Assembly (NCBI GenBank): GCA_021399435.1
Contig: JAJTUP010000003.1
Span: 1,798,001-1,862,000 of the forward strand
Reading direction: 5' to 3'
Length of the DNA: 64,000 nucleotides
From: Diaporthe sp. PMI_573
Lineage: Eukaryota; Ascomycota; Sordariomycetes; Diaporthales; Diaporthaceae
Each line of letters opens with the position of its first letter. The first letter of the stretch is position 1. The notes beneath the pieces are model-generated. The model saw nothing but the letters and a program-made list of their open reading frames with translations, ran no database searches and had not been told where the DNA came from. Below, piece by piece: positions 54,556 to 64,000 of this stretch. Made by a program: the position numbers and the translations under genes.

Positions 54556-57500
54556 CTTGATGTAGCACAGCTATTTCTCGATGTCTCGTATGGAAGAAAT
54601 AATTTTGGAAGGAAAGTAATGGTGGTGTCTAGTATCCAATGTCAGTAAAGGGTACGTAGGATGTATTTTGCTGGCAGAATCAAGCTTTTTGTACAGAAGA
54701 AACAGTGATGTTTCATGTGTGAATGAAAACAGGATAATTGTGTCAGGCAAGTAAAGGTGAAATACTTTTTGATGACAGGTGATGAGGACTCGACAGGTGG
54801 TGAGTGGAAGGGATATAGAAGTAGCACATGGACACAATAGCAAACACAGATGCGGTATCCACTAAATTCACAATGCCATAGACAATAGTGATTGTGTTGT
54901 TGCCTCGCGCAAGTTTCTGAACCAAACAAAGCAACTTTTATCGCATTGTTGACGAACGGAGGGGGCCCAATGTCTGGTAACAATGCACCCCAGGTGTTGG
55001 GCGTAGGGCAAGAAGAAGTGATGGGTTGGATTCTTGTTGGTGACTTGCAGCAGACAATGACACGAGGGCGCCACAAAAGCAAAATTGACTGTGATTGACA
55101 AAAGATACTCACATGTAGAGGTTGAGACAGAAGGCTGCGATACGGCTTACTGCTCTGCAGGGTGGCGGATCGAGGTGGGAGGAAAGGAAAGAATGACTCC
55201 ACAGGAGCGTGTAGCTGTCAAGAATGAATGAAGAAGATGTGATAGAAGTGACAGGAAGGAGAGAATGGACGTGTTATGGTTGGGGTTCGTCGTGTTAAAA
55301 GCAAGGTGGGAGAGGCAGGAAATCCAAGGTGGTGGGCATGGTGTTGAAGGGGGCTGCAGGGATGTGGTGAATGGAGGGAGGGTCCCATCCAGGAAAAGCG
55401 CCCACCCTGACTGTTGCGGCGCCAGAGCTCGAGCTCCCCTGAACCAGTCAACCCATCCCAGCTTTTTCGTGTTTCCACCTGTTCACCCCCCTCGGTGCCA
55501 GGTGCTGTGGCAGACCCCACACAGGTGTCCAGTCGCTATTGAAAAATATCCCAGAACCCTGCCCTATATTGTTCTATTATCTTGCCTGTTTGGCCCTCCG
55601 GTGCCCTTCGTTTGATGGTAGCGAGGGCGGTCCCTTAATGCCCCCAAGGCTTTTGATCTGGACCTGTCCTTGATGCCTGTCACCACCGGTGGGGATACAC
55701 ACCGTTCCGCCGGACTATCTGGCCCGCACTCAAGATCCGGGCAATTCTCCGTGCCTAATGGGGGCGATTCTGGAGCAGGACGGGTATTCTGGGAGACGCC
55801 CGCGGACGGCGATCCGCGAGCATCCAGGTCCGGGCGGCAGATGTCAGGTACCACCTCGACGATCGACAAACCTGGCACATCGGAGCACGTATCTACTGAC
55901 CAACTGCTACTCTATTAGCTGCCTGTGCCGAGTAGAGTACTCTGGTGGTGGGGCGGCATCGAGGACTCACCTGGGAAGTGCCACCTGCCATCCCAACGCA
56001 TGTTCTGGCACGCACACATGCAGACAGGCTACATGCACGCACACGCACAAGCACAAGCACACGCACACGCACACAACGTACACACCTCGCAAGCAGGTGC
56101 CCAGCGTGGACAAACTGCCCCTACTGCGTGTCAGACGGAGCTTGACATGGGACCAAGCCTCGAGAGGTGAGATCGGAGGGCCAGCATGCCAGCATACTGC
56201 ACCATGGTACTCTGCCCAACCTTGTTCGGTGAGCCAAGTCTCTCTCTTTTCAAGGTTGTCGGCACGGGGCCACGGGGATGGGTGGACATGGAATGTCGAA
56301 AGTAAAGTGAGGTTAAAGATGGGATGATGCAGGGTGCGTGATTGAGTTGCCGTCGGCCCACCGAGGACGAGTTCCTGGCCTGTCGTTGCGTGGTTCCGTA
56401 GCCCTTCTCATGCAGCCATTGCATCCCTTCCGAAAACGGCAACCCTGCCCGTGTGCCCTGATTCGCCACGGCCTGGCCCCTTGGATCTTGACTGGAGATG
56501 GGGTCCCTAGATACATACATATAATAACCTATACAGTACGTGTAGGCATATTCAGGTAGCGAGAAATCACTTGCGTATCCCTGACCATAGCAGTGGGAAT
56601 TTTCTTCATACCGCCCCCCAAGCCACCTTGGCACTTCACCGCCGCTGCATCTCAACCGTCGTCGCCTGGCTCCGTTGGGTGACATAAGCACCGTCCCGGC
56701 GCTTGCATTCCCAAAAATGGAGCTGGTGTGGTCAAGCTTCCGTTTCAGAAACATCCCGCGACAGGGGCTGCCCGCCCATCCCTGCTGGCTTAGCGCCGTT
56801 TGACAGTTTTAGCTGCCGTGCCTTGCAGCCCATTGTCTGGCTTAGACACTCGCGGCTCGGTGGGGAGATGAAGCCTGTCAATCTGTCAATGCAGACCATG
56901 TTTGTACATACCACACGCCCCTTTTCGCCTCCTTCTCACCTCGCCTCTCGCTTCGATGCTCGACTGGGCCACATCCTGAGTGTGGCTGTTGCCATTTCTG
57001 GGCGGGTCGGGCCAGCCACGCGGACAAACGTAGGCGCCAAGCGTCTTCAACCCAAGCGAAGCCTCCTACCAAGGCTGCCAGGCTGCCAGGCTGGCTGGCC
57101 GGACAGAGAGAGGCGACCACGTCAATTGATCCCGGTGGCCAAACTCGTTGGCCTTGATTCGTCTTTTATGCCTCACTTGTTCATTGCGCCGGTACGTCGA
57201 CGAGTAAGGTTGCCGGACATTTAAGCCGTCGAGCCGTGGAATGGACGAACCTGTTTCGAGTTGGGCTTGTTTCGGCAGCTTTGACTGGCTCGCATTGCAT
57301 ATGTTTCCCTAAGGTTAAAAATTCCATTCGACAGCATCTTCGGATGAACGCTCGACCACTTCCTCCCCCGAAACGCAGTCACTCCTCACCACGGGGAACA
57401 GGGGAGTGTTTTGAAACATCCCCACATTCTGGCCTATCGTAACCTGCCGTCAATGCATGCGGGACCCGCATATCGGCCGCTCTCCCATTTCGACTTTGGG

Positions 57501-59100
57501 CATCCGAACATGCAGAGCTTGGTGCCACTGCGTACGTACGCTAGAATCATCTGCCAGGCCAGGAGAACAAGTCATGTTTCGAAACACGAATATACGATCC
57601 CGTCTGACTGACCGTCCCTCGATGCATCGTCCGCCGGCCAGCCTTGCCCAGAAGTCAGGGGTTGACTGCGCCGACTGGCTGCGAGCGAGGCCCACTGAGC
57701 CATGTTGCCATCGTGGCTGATCAGGGCGCCTGCTGATCCTTTGCGATGGTGCCCCAGACCATGATGCAATCTTGATTTGGATCATCGAGGCTGGGAGCCC
57801 ACAAGCAACAAGCTGATTGTTCGCCCTGTGTCTCTCGACAGGCGCGCTGCATTTGCCGCGCACAATCGCCGCAAGGATCCATTCCAGATCGGCATACGCC
57901 CGTCCCTGAATGCAACGGGAGGCTCCAGATCTTGGCAGATCTCCCTCTCCGACTAACATGACGTCGCAGGTACCTCCCTGACATTTTGCAAAGCATAAAT
58001 TGTTTTCTCCGCACAATCTTGTCTATAATATATGCCCAACGCTTTGCCCCCGAATGCAAGGTGATGCTTCGTCTCACGCATGTTTGCCACCACCTATAGC
58101 TATGGTAATGGGTTTTGCGGGGATCTCGGTCGCCCGCATAGACTGCAGTGTAACTCGGTTGCCCGTAGTTGGCACAGACAACCAATGCCTTGGCGCCAGC
58201 ACTTTTGCGTTGGTGCATGCGACGGCCCGAGTGGCGTTCCTGCGTGTACGACGTGGCACAAATCGGTAGACGATATGTACACTATCAACAAAAAGCATTT
58301 CAGCTCTGCCATCACATAAAGCAAGTTAACGTGACATCGATATGACACATGGTCCGGGCTTCTGCTTGCCACCGACGGGATGCTATTCGGGGGCTTACTC
58401 GAACTCCGCTTGCGAATAGCGTCATGCTATATGATTGTAACAGCATCGTGAGAGTGAAATGCCGCACCGGCGCACAGCGTCTCTGGCATGCACGAGACGT
58501 AGTTGTTCAAGGCGCTTCTCAACAAGCATTTGAGAATGCCCAGGTGTTCATGAAAGTTCGCCTGGGAGTATTATTTTGACCTTGCCGGAAATACAAGATT
58601 ATGTATATATTCCAGATCTCATATATGGCCTCCTGTATCCAATTGGATGAGCATTTATGCCCTTTGCAATAACTCGTATCCAAAAGCAAGTGTGATTTTG
58701 AAGTTCGAGGGTCCAGTTCTCAAACATTTGTGCCCTCGAATGCCTCAAGAAAAGTGAATTAGTCTAAGTAGTCAGCGTGGAGGCAAGATTACCAGCGTTC
58801 AGGCCCGTTCCTACAGAACGAGCCGAGTAGACAGTTCCGATAGACATTCTTACGTAGGTACGAGGCAAAAAGTACCTGATAACCATGTGAGGACGCCGGC
58901 TTTTCGTATTTATAAATCAGTCTAAATCGGCGAACAAGACGTACTGAGGAAATGCTATTCGACTAACTCATGCGAAGCTCTATATTTCTAATGGTCCTTA
59001 TTCCACTTTCCTTGCAATGTGTTGTTCACCTTTCTATATAACTGAAGATAGATTGTCAACCACTCTGCGACGCCTATTGTGCAAAGTCTAGGCAGTTTTA
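54556..59100. other. 4.5-kb gene-free interval
   Basis: Upstream region of the GH55 gene, then more than 3 kb without any protein-like frame. A CACGCA-type repeat lies at about 56035-56084. Open frames of 100-210 codons are present on both strands but overlap and carry no domain. 58.6-59.1 kb is AT-rich and is the 3' flank of the permease gene. A non-coding transcript or a decayed element is possible but not supported. Confidence 0.4.
56035..56084. repeat. CA/CACGCA simple repeat
   Basis: Alternating CACGCA and CACAAG units over about 50 bp in non-coding sequence. Confidence 0.8.
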
Positions 59101-61010
59101 CTAGCTTTCTCTCAAACTACCTGCCAGGCTTCGCATTCGCCCCCTTCCTACCTCCGTCTCCGGCAGTAGGAGGTTCAAAAACACTCCAATGACGGCGGCA
59201 ATGATGAAAGGCGTTTCCACAATCAGATTGACGCCCTGTAAGAAGCCAGACAAGCGCACATTCGAGCCACTGTAATCGAGCACTTGGCTGAACCAGGTCG
59301 GCTGCACAATATCCATGAAGCCAATGGCCAAGGACGTCGACAATATGAAGCGATTTCGCCGGGTCCAAGATATCAATGCCAGCACCCGCACGCCAGCAAC
59401 GGCAATGGTGCTGTATAGGAAAACCTGCATTCCACCCAGGACAGAGGGCGGCATCGAAGCGAATATGGCACCAAACTTGCCAAATATCCCCATTAATATG
59501 AGGAAGCCAGACGCGCACCACCCTGCCCTCCGGCTTGCACAACCCGTCAGCACAATGACGCCGTTGTTTCCGGCCTGACCGACCATTGGGCCGGCCGTGC
59601 CGAGCGCGCTGAACAGGCTACCTAGGCCGTCGCAGAGGATGCCTCCTTGAATACGGCTGTTGAAGCGGGTGCCCTCGATCTCGACGCCGGAGATCTCGGC
59701 CGTGGCAAGGATGTCAGGCATCGTGCTCACCCCCTGACAGATGAACATGATGAGTAGCGGGAGTATGAGAGCCCCGTCCACCGACAGCTTGAACGTCCTC
59801 GCCCACAGGAACGTCACCACGGGCGCCTGCTCGATCTGGCTGGGGCTCCAGTACCCCGTTGCGCCGGAGATGGCACATCCCACCGCCAGCCCGCAGATGA
59901 CGCTCGAGGATCTCATCAGCGGTGACCCGAAGAACTCGACCAGCACGATTGTCGCGAAGACGCTGAACCCGAGGCCGATGAGCTTCGGGTCGCCCCAGGG
60001 AAGGGGCCGGGGCGCGTCGACGCTGGGGCAGAGCGCGTAGAACCCCTCGCCGTCATGGCAGCTGCTGCTCCCACCCCAGTTCTGCATGCCGTTTCCGATC
60101 AGGTAGACCCCGACCAGGAGCAGGAGCGTGCCTGTAATCAGCTTGGGGAAGACCTTGTTTAGCAGCCTGGGCGGCACGAGGGACATGGCGATCTGAATCC
60201 AGACAGTGCACAGCAGCGAGCCGAGAAGGGCGCCATAGGCGTCAGGGCATGGGAGCTGCGTCCCATCCGGGCCCGTGGGGCAGGAGCCGCTGGCGTATAG
60301 TTTGGCCGTGTAGGCGATGGCGATGGCGATGATGTCGAATGTCGGGCCTACTACGGACAGGAGACCGGTCCCAATGAAGAGTGGCGTCTTGGCGATGTGG
60401 ATGCGCGTCACTTGAAGGGCAGTTGCGACGCCTGTCGTTATGAAGGAGGCGGATACGAGGTACTCAGTCGTTGGCGTGTCTAGATAGAAGGCGCCGCCGG
60501 CGAGGGCAAGGATCGGAGAGCTATTATGTGTTAATCACCTGATAGCGAGCCTGAATTGATGGGTTCTGGAATATGCCAAGAATACAAGAGACGTTAAATC
60601 GTAAAAGGAGACATCTCATGCTTACACGACTGAGCCGATCATTGTCAAAGCGTGTTGTAAGCCGAGAATTATGGTTAACAAGATAGGAACCTCGTCATTC
60701 AGGCCGTAAAATGGAGGTTCATGATCCTTGTAAATCTTGTTCATGGGCCATATGTTCGGTGTGACGAGGTAGAGATAGTCCTGGAGAGCATTGTCAGTCA
60801 TGTCTGTGCGTGCACATAATACATCTTGGGACGGAGCACACTGCGACATACATAATGTCCAAACCATCCCTCCTTGCTGGTAACATATTCCCTGATATCT
60901 CGCCATCGAGGAGACTTCTCAGTCATGCCGCTGTCGCGTTTGGGCGATGCGTACGACTCGTCTGTATTGTCGCCTTCTTCGCGCTTCAGGGGTAACTCGG
61001 ACACGGCCAT
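59101..61010 (-). CDS. Purine permease of the nucleobase-ascorbate transporter family (UapA/UapC-like)
   Basis: Imports xanthine, uric acid or related purines with protons at the plasma membrane. Three minus-strand exons (61010-60852, 60780-60626, 60520-59101) join in phase to give 577 residues, the usual length. A cytosolic N-terminus is followed by the conserved REYVTSKEGWFGHYDYLYL and then about 12-14 membrane spans. GLQHALTMIGSVVSP is the first-span motif. The NAT signature is present at about residues 418-432 as GQAGNNGVIVLTGCASRR. This motif governs substrate binding in UapA. The fungal transporter is sensitive to changes in these residues, so the TGCAS ending (rather than the usual TRVAS form) may mean an altered substrate range. 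It is divergent from the amidohydrolase at 61333. Confidence 0.92.
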
Positions 61011-61332
61011 ATCATCACCGCTCTTCTTCCAACGTCCTTGAAGATTTTTGTCCCAGCTGAAAGGTCGCAGAAAGCCGGCCCTGATTTTGGAGTCGGATGG
61101 TACGCTGCCTCTGGCATTCTTCTTATCATCCCCTCTCGAGGGTGAAAGTCCTCAGCCAACCGGCGTACTCCGAAGAACACGAATCCCCCGCCTGCCGGGC
61201 AATTGATTGCTTAGAAATGCCGGAGAAGGACCGCATTAATGCAACTACCGGCATTGATTTCAAGATTTAACTCAACACTGTGTTACACTGAAGACAATTA
61301 CGAACACCGAAACTCGCCTCGTTTTAGCAACC
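61011..61332. promoter_or_regulatory. Shared 322-bp promoter between purine permease and amidohydrolase
   Basis: The two start codons face away from each other across this gap. It contains CTTATC at 61122-61127, which is TGATAAG on the minus strand. This fits the HGATAR site for the nitrogen regulators AreA/NIT2. Further TATC cores occur near 61010. Purine uptake and catabolic genes in ascomycetes are commonly under AreA with the purine activator UaY. I did not find a clear UaY site (TCGG-N6-CCGA). Confidence 0.45.
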
Positions 61333-62859
61333 ATGACTTCCACCCTTTACCAGCATGCTACGATCATCACGGTCAGCAAGAAGCGTGAAGTTATCGTTGA
61401 TGGTGCAATTCTAGTTGTTGGCAATCGCATAGCCTTGATAGACAAATGCTCAGCTGTTACTGCGCATCCTGAGTTTCCAAGAGGTCAAGAAGTCCGGATC
61501 GTTGACTTGAACGGAAAAATAATCATACCTGGCCTGGTCAATACTCACTGCCACACAGTCCAGTCTCTCCTCAGAGGCTTGGCCGAGGACCTATGGCTCC
61601 ATCCATGGATGTGCGATGCCATCTGGCCTTTGGAGGCATCTTATGACAGAGATGACGGATATCATGCGGCACGTTTAACGATAGCTGAATTGCTCAAAGG
61701 AGGCACGACCACGTTTCTCGAGGCGATGCTGACGCATAGTGCCGGCTTCGACAATGTCGTACGAGCTGTTGGCGAGTCTGGCATCAGGGCCTGCCTGGTG
61801 AGTTGATATGATTCCCGAGACGAATTATTGATGCTACACAAGCATATTGACACAACCTCTCGGCAGGGCAAATTGGTGAAACCGCAAGGAACCGACACCA
61901 GCAGTCGGATTTCCGACATCCGTGATAGAGATCTCGCGGAGATGTCAATCAGCGCCGCCCTCACGGCCCACCAAGCCCACCACGGCTCCTTCTCCGACCG
62001 ACTTCACGTCTGGATGGCGGCAAGCACGCCACGAGGATCCCCGCTCTCGGAGCACCACGCCATCGGGAGCGCCTGCAACGAGCACAAGATCAACCTCACC
62101 ATGCACTGCGCCGAGGCGTCGCGGGACAGGGAGATCTACAGGGACTGCTACGAGGGCAGAACGCCCGTCCAGTTCTGCAAGGACGCGGGTCTGTTCGGCG
62201 GGCCGGAGGAGTCCTTCAAGACAGTTCTCGCTCACATGGTGCACCTAGATGCGGCGGTGGACCTGCCCCTCCTCTCGCAGGCAAAAGGCGCGAGCGTGGC
62301 GCACAACCCTACGAGCAATTGCAAGCTTGCGTCGGGCGTCGCTGCTGTGCCAGACATGTTGGCTGCGAGGATAAATGTCAGCCTAGGAACGGATGGTGCG
62401 CCGTGCAATAATACCTATGATATGTTTCGCGAGATGCATTTGGCGAGCACGCTGCAGGCGGGCACGAGGATGAAGGCTGATGTTCTGCCCGCTACGACTG
62501 CGCTGGAGATGGCGACCATCAATGGCGCTAAAGCGTTGGGCCTGGATGGGGACGTGGGTAGCCTCGAGGTAGGAAAGAAGGCTGACTTCGTGGTGGTGGG
62601 TGTTCCATTGAGTGCGGCACCTTTTGAGGAGGCACAGATCGTCGAGGGCGGCATTGACCCAGTGACCGTGGTGGTCCATAGTTGTACGGCGTCGGACGTG
62701 GAGGCCGTGGTCGTGGACGGGAAATTGGTCGTTGAGAAGGGGGAGCTGGTAAACATGGATGAGCACGATATCATACAGAATGCACGAACAGCTATCAGGG
62801 GCGTGAGAGACAGGTCAGGCGTCAAGGCTCGGCCATTGGCAGGCTGGGTAATCAGATAA
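61333..62859 (+). CDS. Metal-dependent amidohydrolase (guanine/8-oxoguanine deaminase- or TrzN/AtzB-like)
   Basis: Deaminates or dechlorinates nitrogen heterocycles. Two exons (61333-61797 and 61867-62859) join in phase to give 485 residues. The TIM-barrel amidohydrolase metal site is complete: H72 and H74 in NTHCHTVQS, H235 in LTMHCAEA, H278 in LAHMVHLD and D331 in SLGTDGAPCNN. The end, GSLEVGKKADFVVVG, is the usual beta-sandwich closing segment of the family. No signal peptide is seen. The tryptophan-rich stretch EDLWLHPWM is typical of the S-adenosylhomocysteine deaminase/TrzN/8-oxoguanine deaminase branch rather than of the housekeeping guanine deaminase. The divergent purine permease suggests a purine or purine-like substrate. 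Melamine-type and triazine substrates remain possible, and the exact substrate is not readable. Confidence 0.88.
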
Positions 62860-63171
62860 CAACAGGGCTGTGGGTATATAAAGACTAGATCGAGAAGAAA
62901 AATCGTTTCTTCCGTGGAAGCCATGAGCCATTCGTAACCAAAACCATACACAACGATCATTTTTAATTGCCGGCCTCGTAATCAAGAGCCGCTCTTGGAA
63001 GAGCCACGCGTAAGCATCGACCTCGTGTCGGAGCCAGATGCTGGACTGTCTCTCCTTCTTTCGAATTCCTTCAGCATAGTATATACCTAGCCGCAGTGAA
63101 TTAGTCATGTTGTGCTTTAGCTGACGGGAGTGAGTGAAGTGAGGGAACAGGTGCCAGCAGCTCGGACACAT
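62860..63171. other. Convergent 3' interval between amidohydrolase and HET gene
   Basis: Minus-strand frame 62815-63171 contains RLGIYYAEGIRKKERQS and could include a further 3' exon of the HET gene, but no clean splice join was found. Otherwise nothing recognised. Confidence 0.35.
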
Positions 63172-64000
63172 TCATGTACCCGAGCTTCCTTGGCCGAGGT
63201 CTTTGTACAAAGAGTGGATGCTCTCACATCCGGGAAGGGGCAAATGGCTTGTTGAGGTTTGACTTACCGTCCCCAATGGGATGAATGAATCGATCGCCTT
63301 CCTGTGCTCCTCGGGAAAGTGTGCAGTGGCCACATCGATTAACTCTTCGTTGCACCGATTCCACCGCAGTACCTCGGTCCAGCTCACGATCTCCTCGCCA
63401 ACCAGGAACGTCGGGAAAGTCCCCATCGCCAGCTCGGTCAGTATCCAGTCTCGTTGGAAGTATGGCCTCTGGAGGAATTTCGACAGGGCGGTAAACTTGG
63501 GCAGCTCGCGCAGGTCCGTCATTCCCTTGGGCATGTCCCAAAGATGCTTGATGTCCTCCATCCAGACGTAATGTGGCGCGTAGTTCTCCGGGTGAAGCTC
63601 CTTGTCCTCGGGGGTACCAAAGTGGTGCGGGAGGGCTCTGTCGCAGGTGCGGATGATGTTGACGGCGTCGTCGCTCGTGTCGTCCTTGGGTCCCAGCCAT
63701 CCAACGACGGCCTTAGCGTTCCGGTACGCGGTCGACATCATCCTGTTCTGTTCCTTCTGTTCCCGTGCGTCTCTCCGGTTGACGCAGACTGCGTCCAGCC
63801 AGACCAGCAGTATCGAACTCTGGTTCCGTGCGCGGTCGACCTCGGGGCGCTGGAAGCCGAGGCCGCGGAGTATGTTTCCGAGCCAGCGAGGCGGTCTCTT
63901 ATCGGATTTTGATTCCTTTGACTTCCTCACCTCCATCGAGGAGCCCTCACCTTCGGAGGCATTGGAGCTGATGTCGGACTGCGAGAAGACTGCCCTCGTA
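63172..64000 (-). CDS. HET-domain (heterokaryon incompatibility) protein, 5' end outside window
   Basis: The frame is open from the window edge (64000) to a stop at 63172. An ATG at 63936 is internal, since 21 further codons upstream stay open. The HET core is visible: LLVWLDAVCVNRRDAREQKE, then MMSTAYRNAKAVVGWLGPKDD, and later RPYFQRDWILTELAMG and VSWTEVL. The last two match the WxxxE-type and GxxxxSW parts of the domain. HET proteins mediate allorecognition and cell death after fusion of unlike hyphae. The 3' end is uncertain. A GTAAGT donor follows IPLGD at about 63268, so the frame may really be spliced there. An intron ending at AG near 63215 would change the C-terminus to one containing KLGYMNVSELLAP. 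Confidence 0.8.
   Translation of the reverse strand, partial: TRAVFSQSDISSNASEGEGSSMEVRKSKESKSDKRPPRWLGNILRGLGFQRPEVDRARNQSSILLVWLDAVCVNRRDAREQKEQNRMMSTAYRNAKAVVGWLGPKDDTSDDAVNIIRTCDRALPHHFGTPEDKELHPENYAPHYVWMEDIKHLWDMPKGMTDLRELPKFTALSKFLQRPYFQRDWILTELAMGTFPTFLVGEEIVSWTEVLRWNRCNEELIDVATAHFPEEHRKAIDSFIPLGTVSQTSTSHLPLPGCESIHSLYKDLGQGSSGT

Overview
The window reads as a gene-dense contig from a filamentous ascomycete (Pezizomycotina, most likely a Sordariomycete). Protein genes carry short GT-AG introns. The gene content is typical of this group: autophagy Atg27, a LaeA-like methyltransferase, a HET-domain protein, an AA9 lytic polysaccharide monooxygenase, fungal GH3, GH55 and GH128 enzymes, a DUF2855 protein and a C-14 sterol reductase. 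There is no bacterial operon structure, and I saw no rRNA, tRNA, CRISPR array or intact transposon. The genus cannot be fixed from the sequence alone. Twenty protein genes were modelled by joining open frames at splice sites whose phases agree; two of them need a single-base correction.

Layout. 1-763: 3' end of a putative transcription regulator. 3687-6665: secreted GH3 beta-glucosidase. 7778-9363 (minus): C-14 sterol reductase. 10942-12133: Atg27. 12336-14438 (minus): secreted MGH1-like glycosidase with a discoidin-like tail. 16207-17205 (minus): RNase H-fold protein. 18431-19684: DUF2855 protein. 19905-20924 (minus): GPI-anchored GH128 glucanase. 21898-23438: LaeA-like methyltransferase. 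25086-25895: AA9 LPMO. 28225-30608: second GH3 beta-glucosidase with a one-base frameshift. 31150-32299: GH43 enzyme. 32562-33679 (minus): class-3 lipase or feruloyl esterase-A-like enzyme, also with a one-base frameshift. 34806-37389 (minus): F-box/WD40 protein. 42153-44163 and 47318-48339: two paralogous Myb/SANT-like acidic proteins, with a decayed third copy between them. 48734-49818 (minus): Ap4A phosphorylase. 50175-51305 (minus): FIT/Scs3-like lipid-droplet protein. 52225-54555 (minus): GH55 glucanase. 59101-61010 (minus) and 61333-62859: divergently arranged NAT-type purine permease and amidohydrolase. 63172-64000 (minus): HET-domain protein cut by the window edge.

How they fit together. 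Eight of the genes encode secreted enzymes that act on plant or fungal wall polymers (two GH3, MGH1-like, GH128, AA9, GH43, lipase/esterase, GH55), mixed with housekeeping genes, so the window is a loose plant-biomass-degrading neighbourhood rather than one co-regulated cluster. The permease/amidohydrolase pair shares a 322-bp promoter region and probably forms a small purine (or related N-heterocycle) uptake and deamination module. The least explained part is 42-48 kb. Two paralogues there share two helix-rich DNA-binding-like modules, an intron at the same place and a long acidic tail, and one has a tail built from a 108-bp in-frame repeat. A relic of the same tail lies between them.
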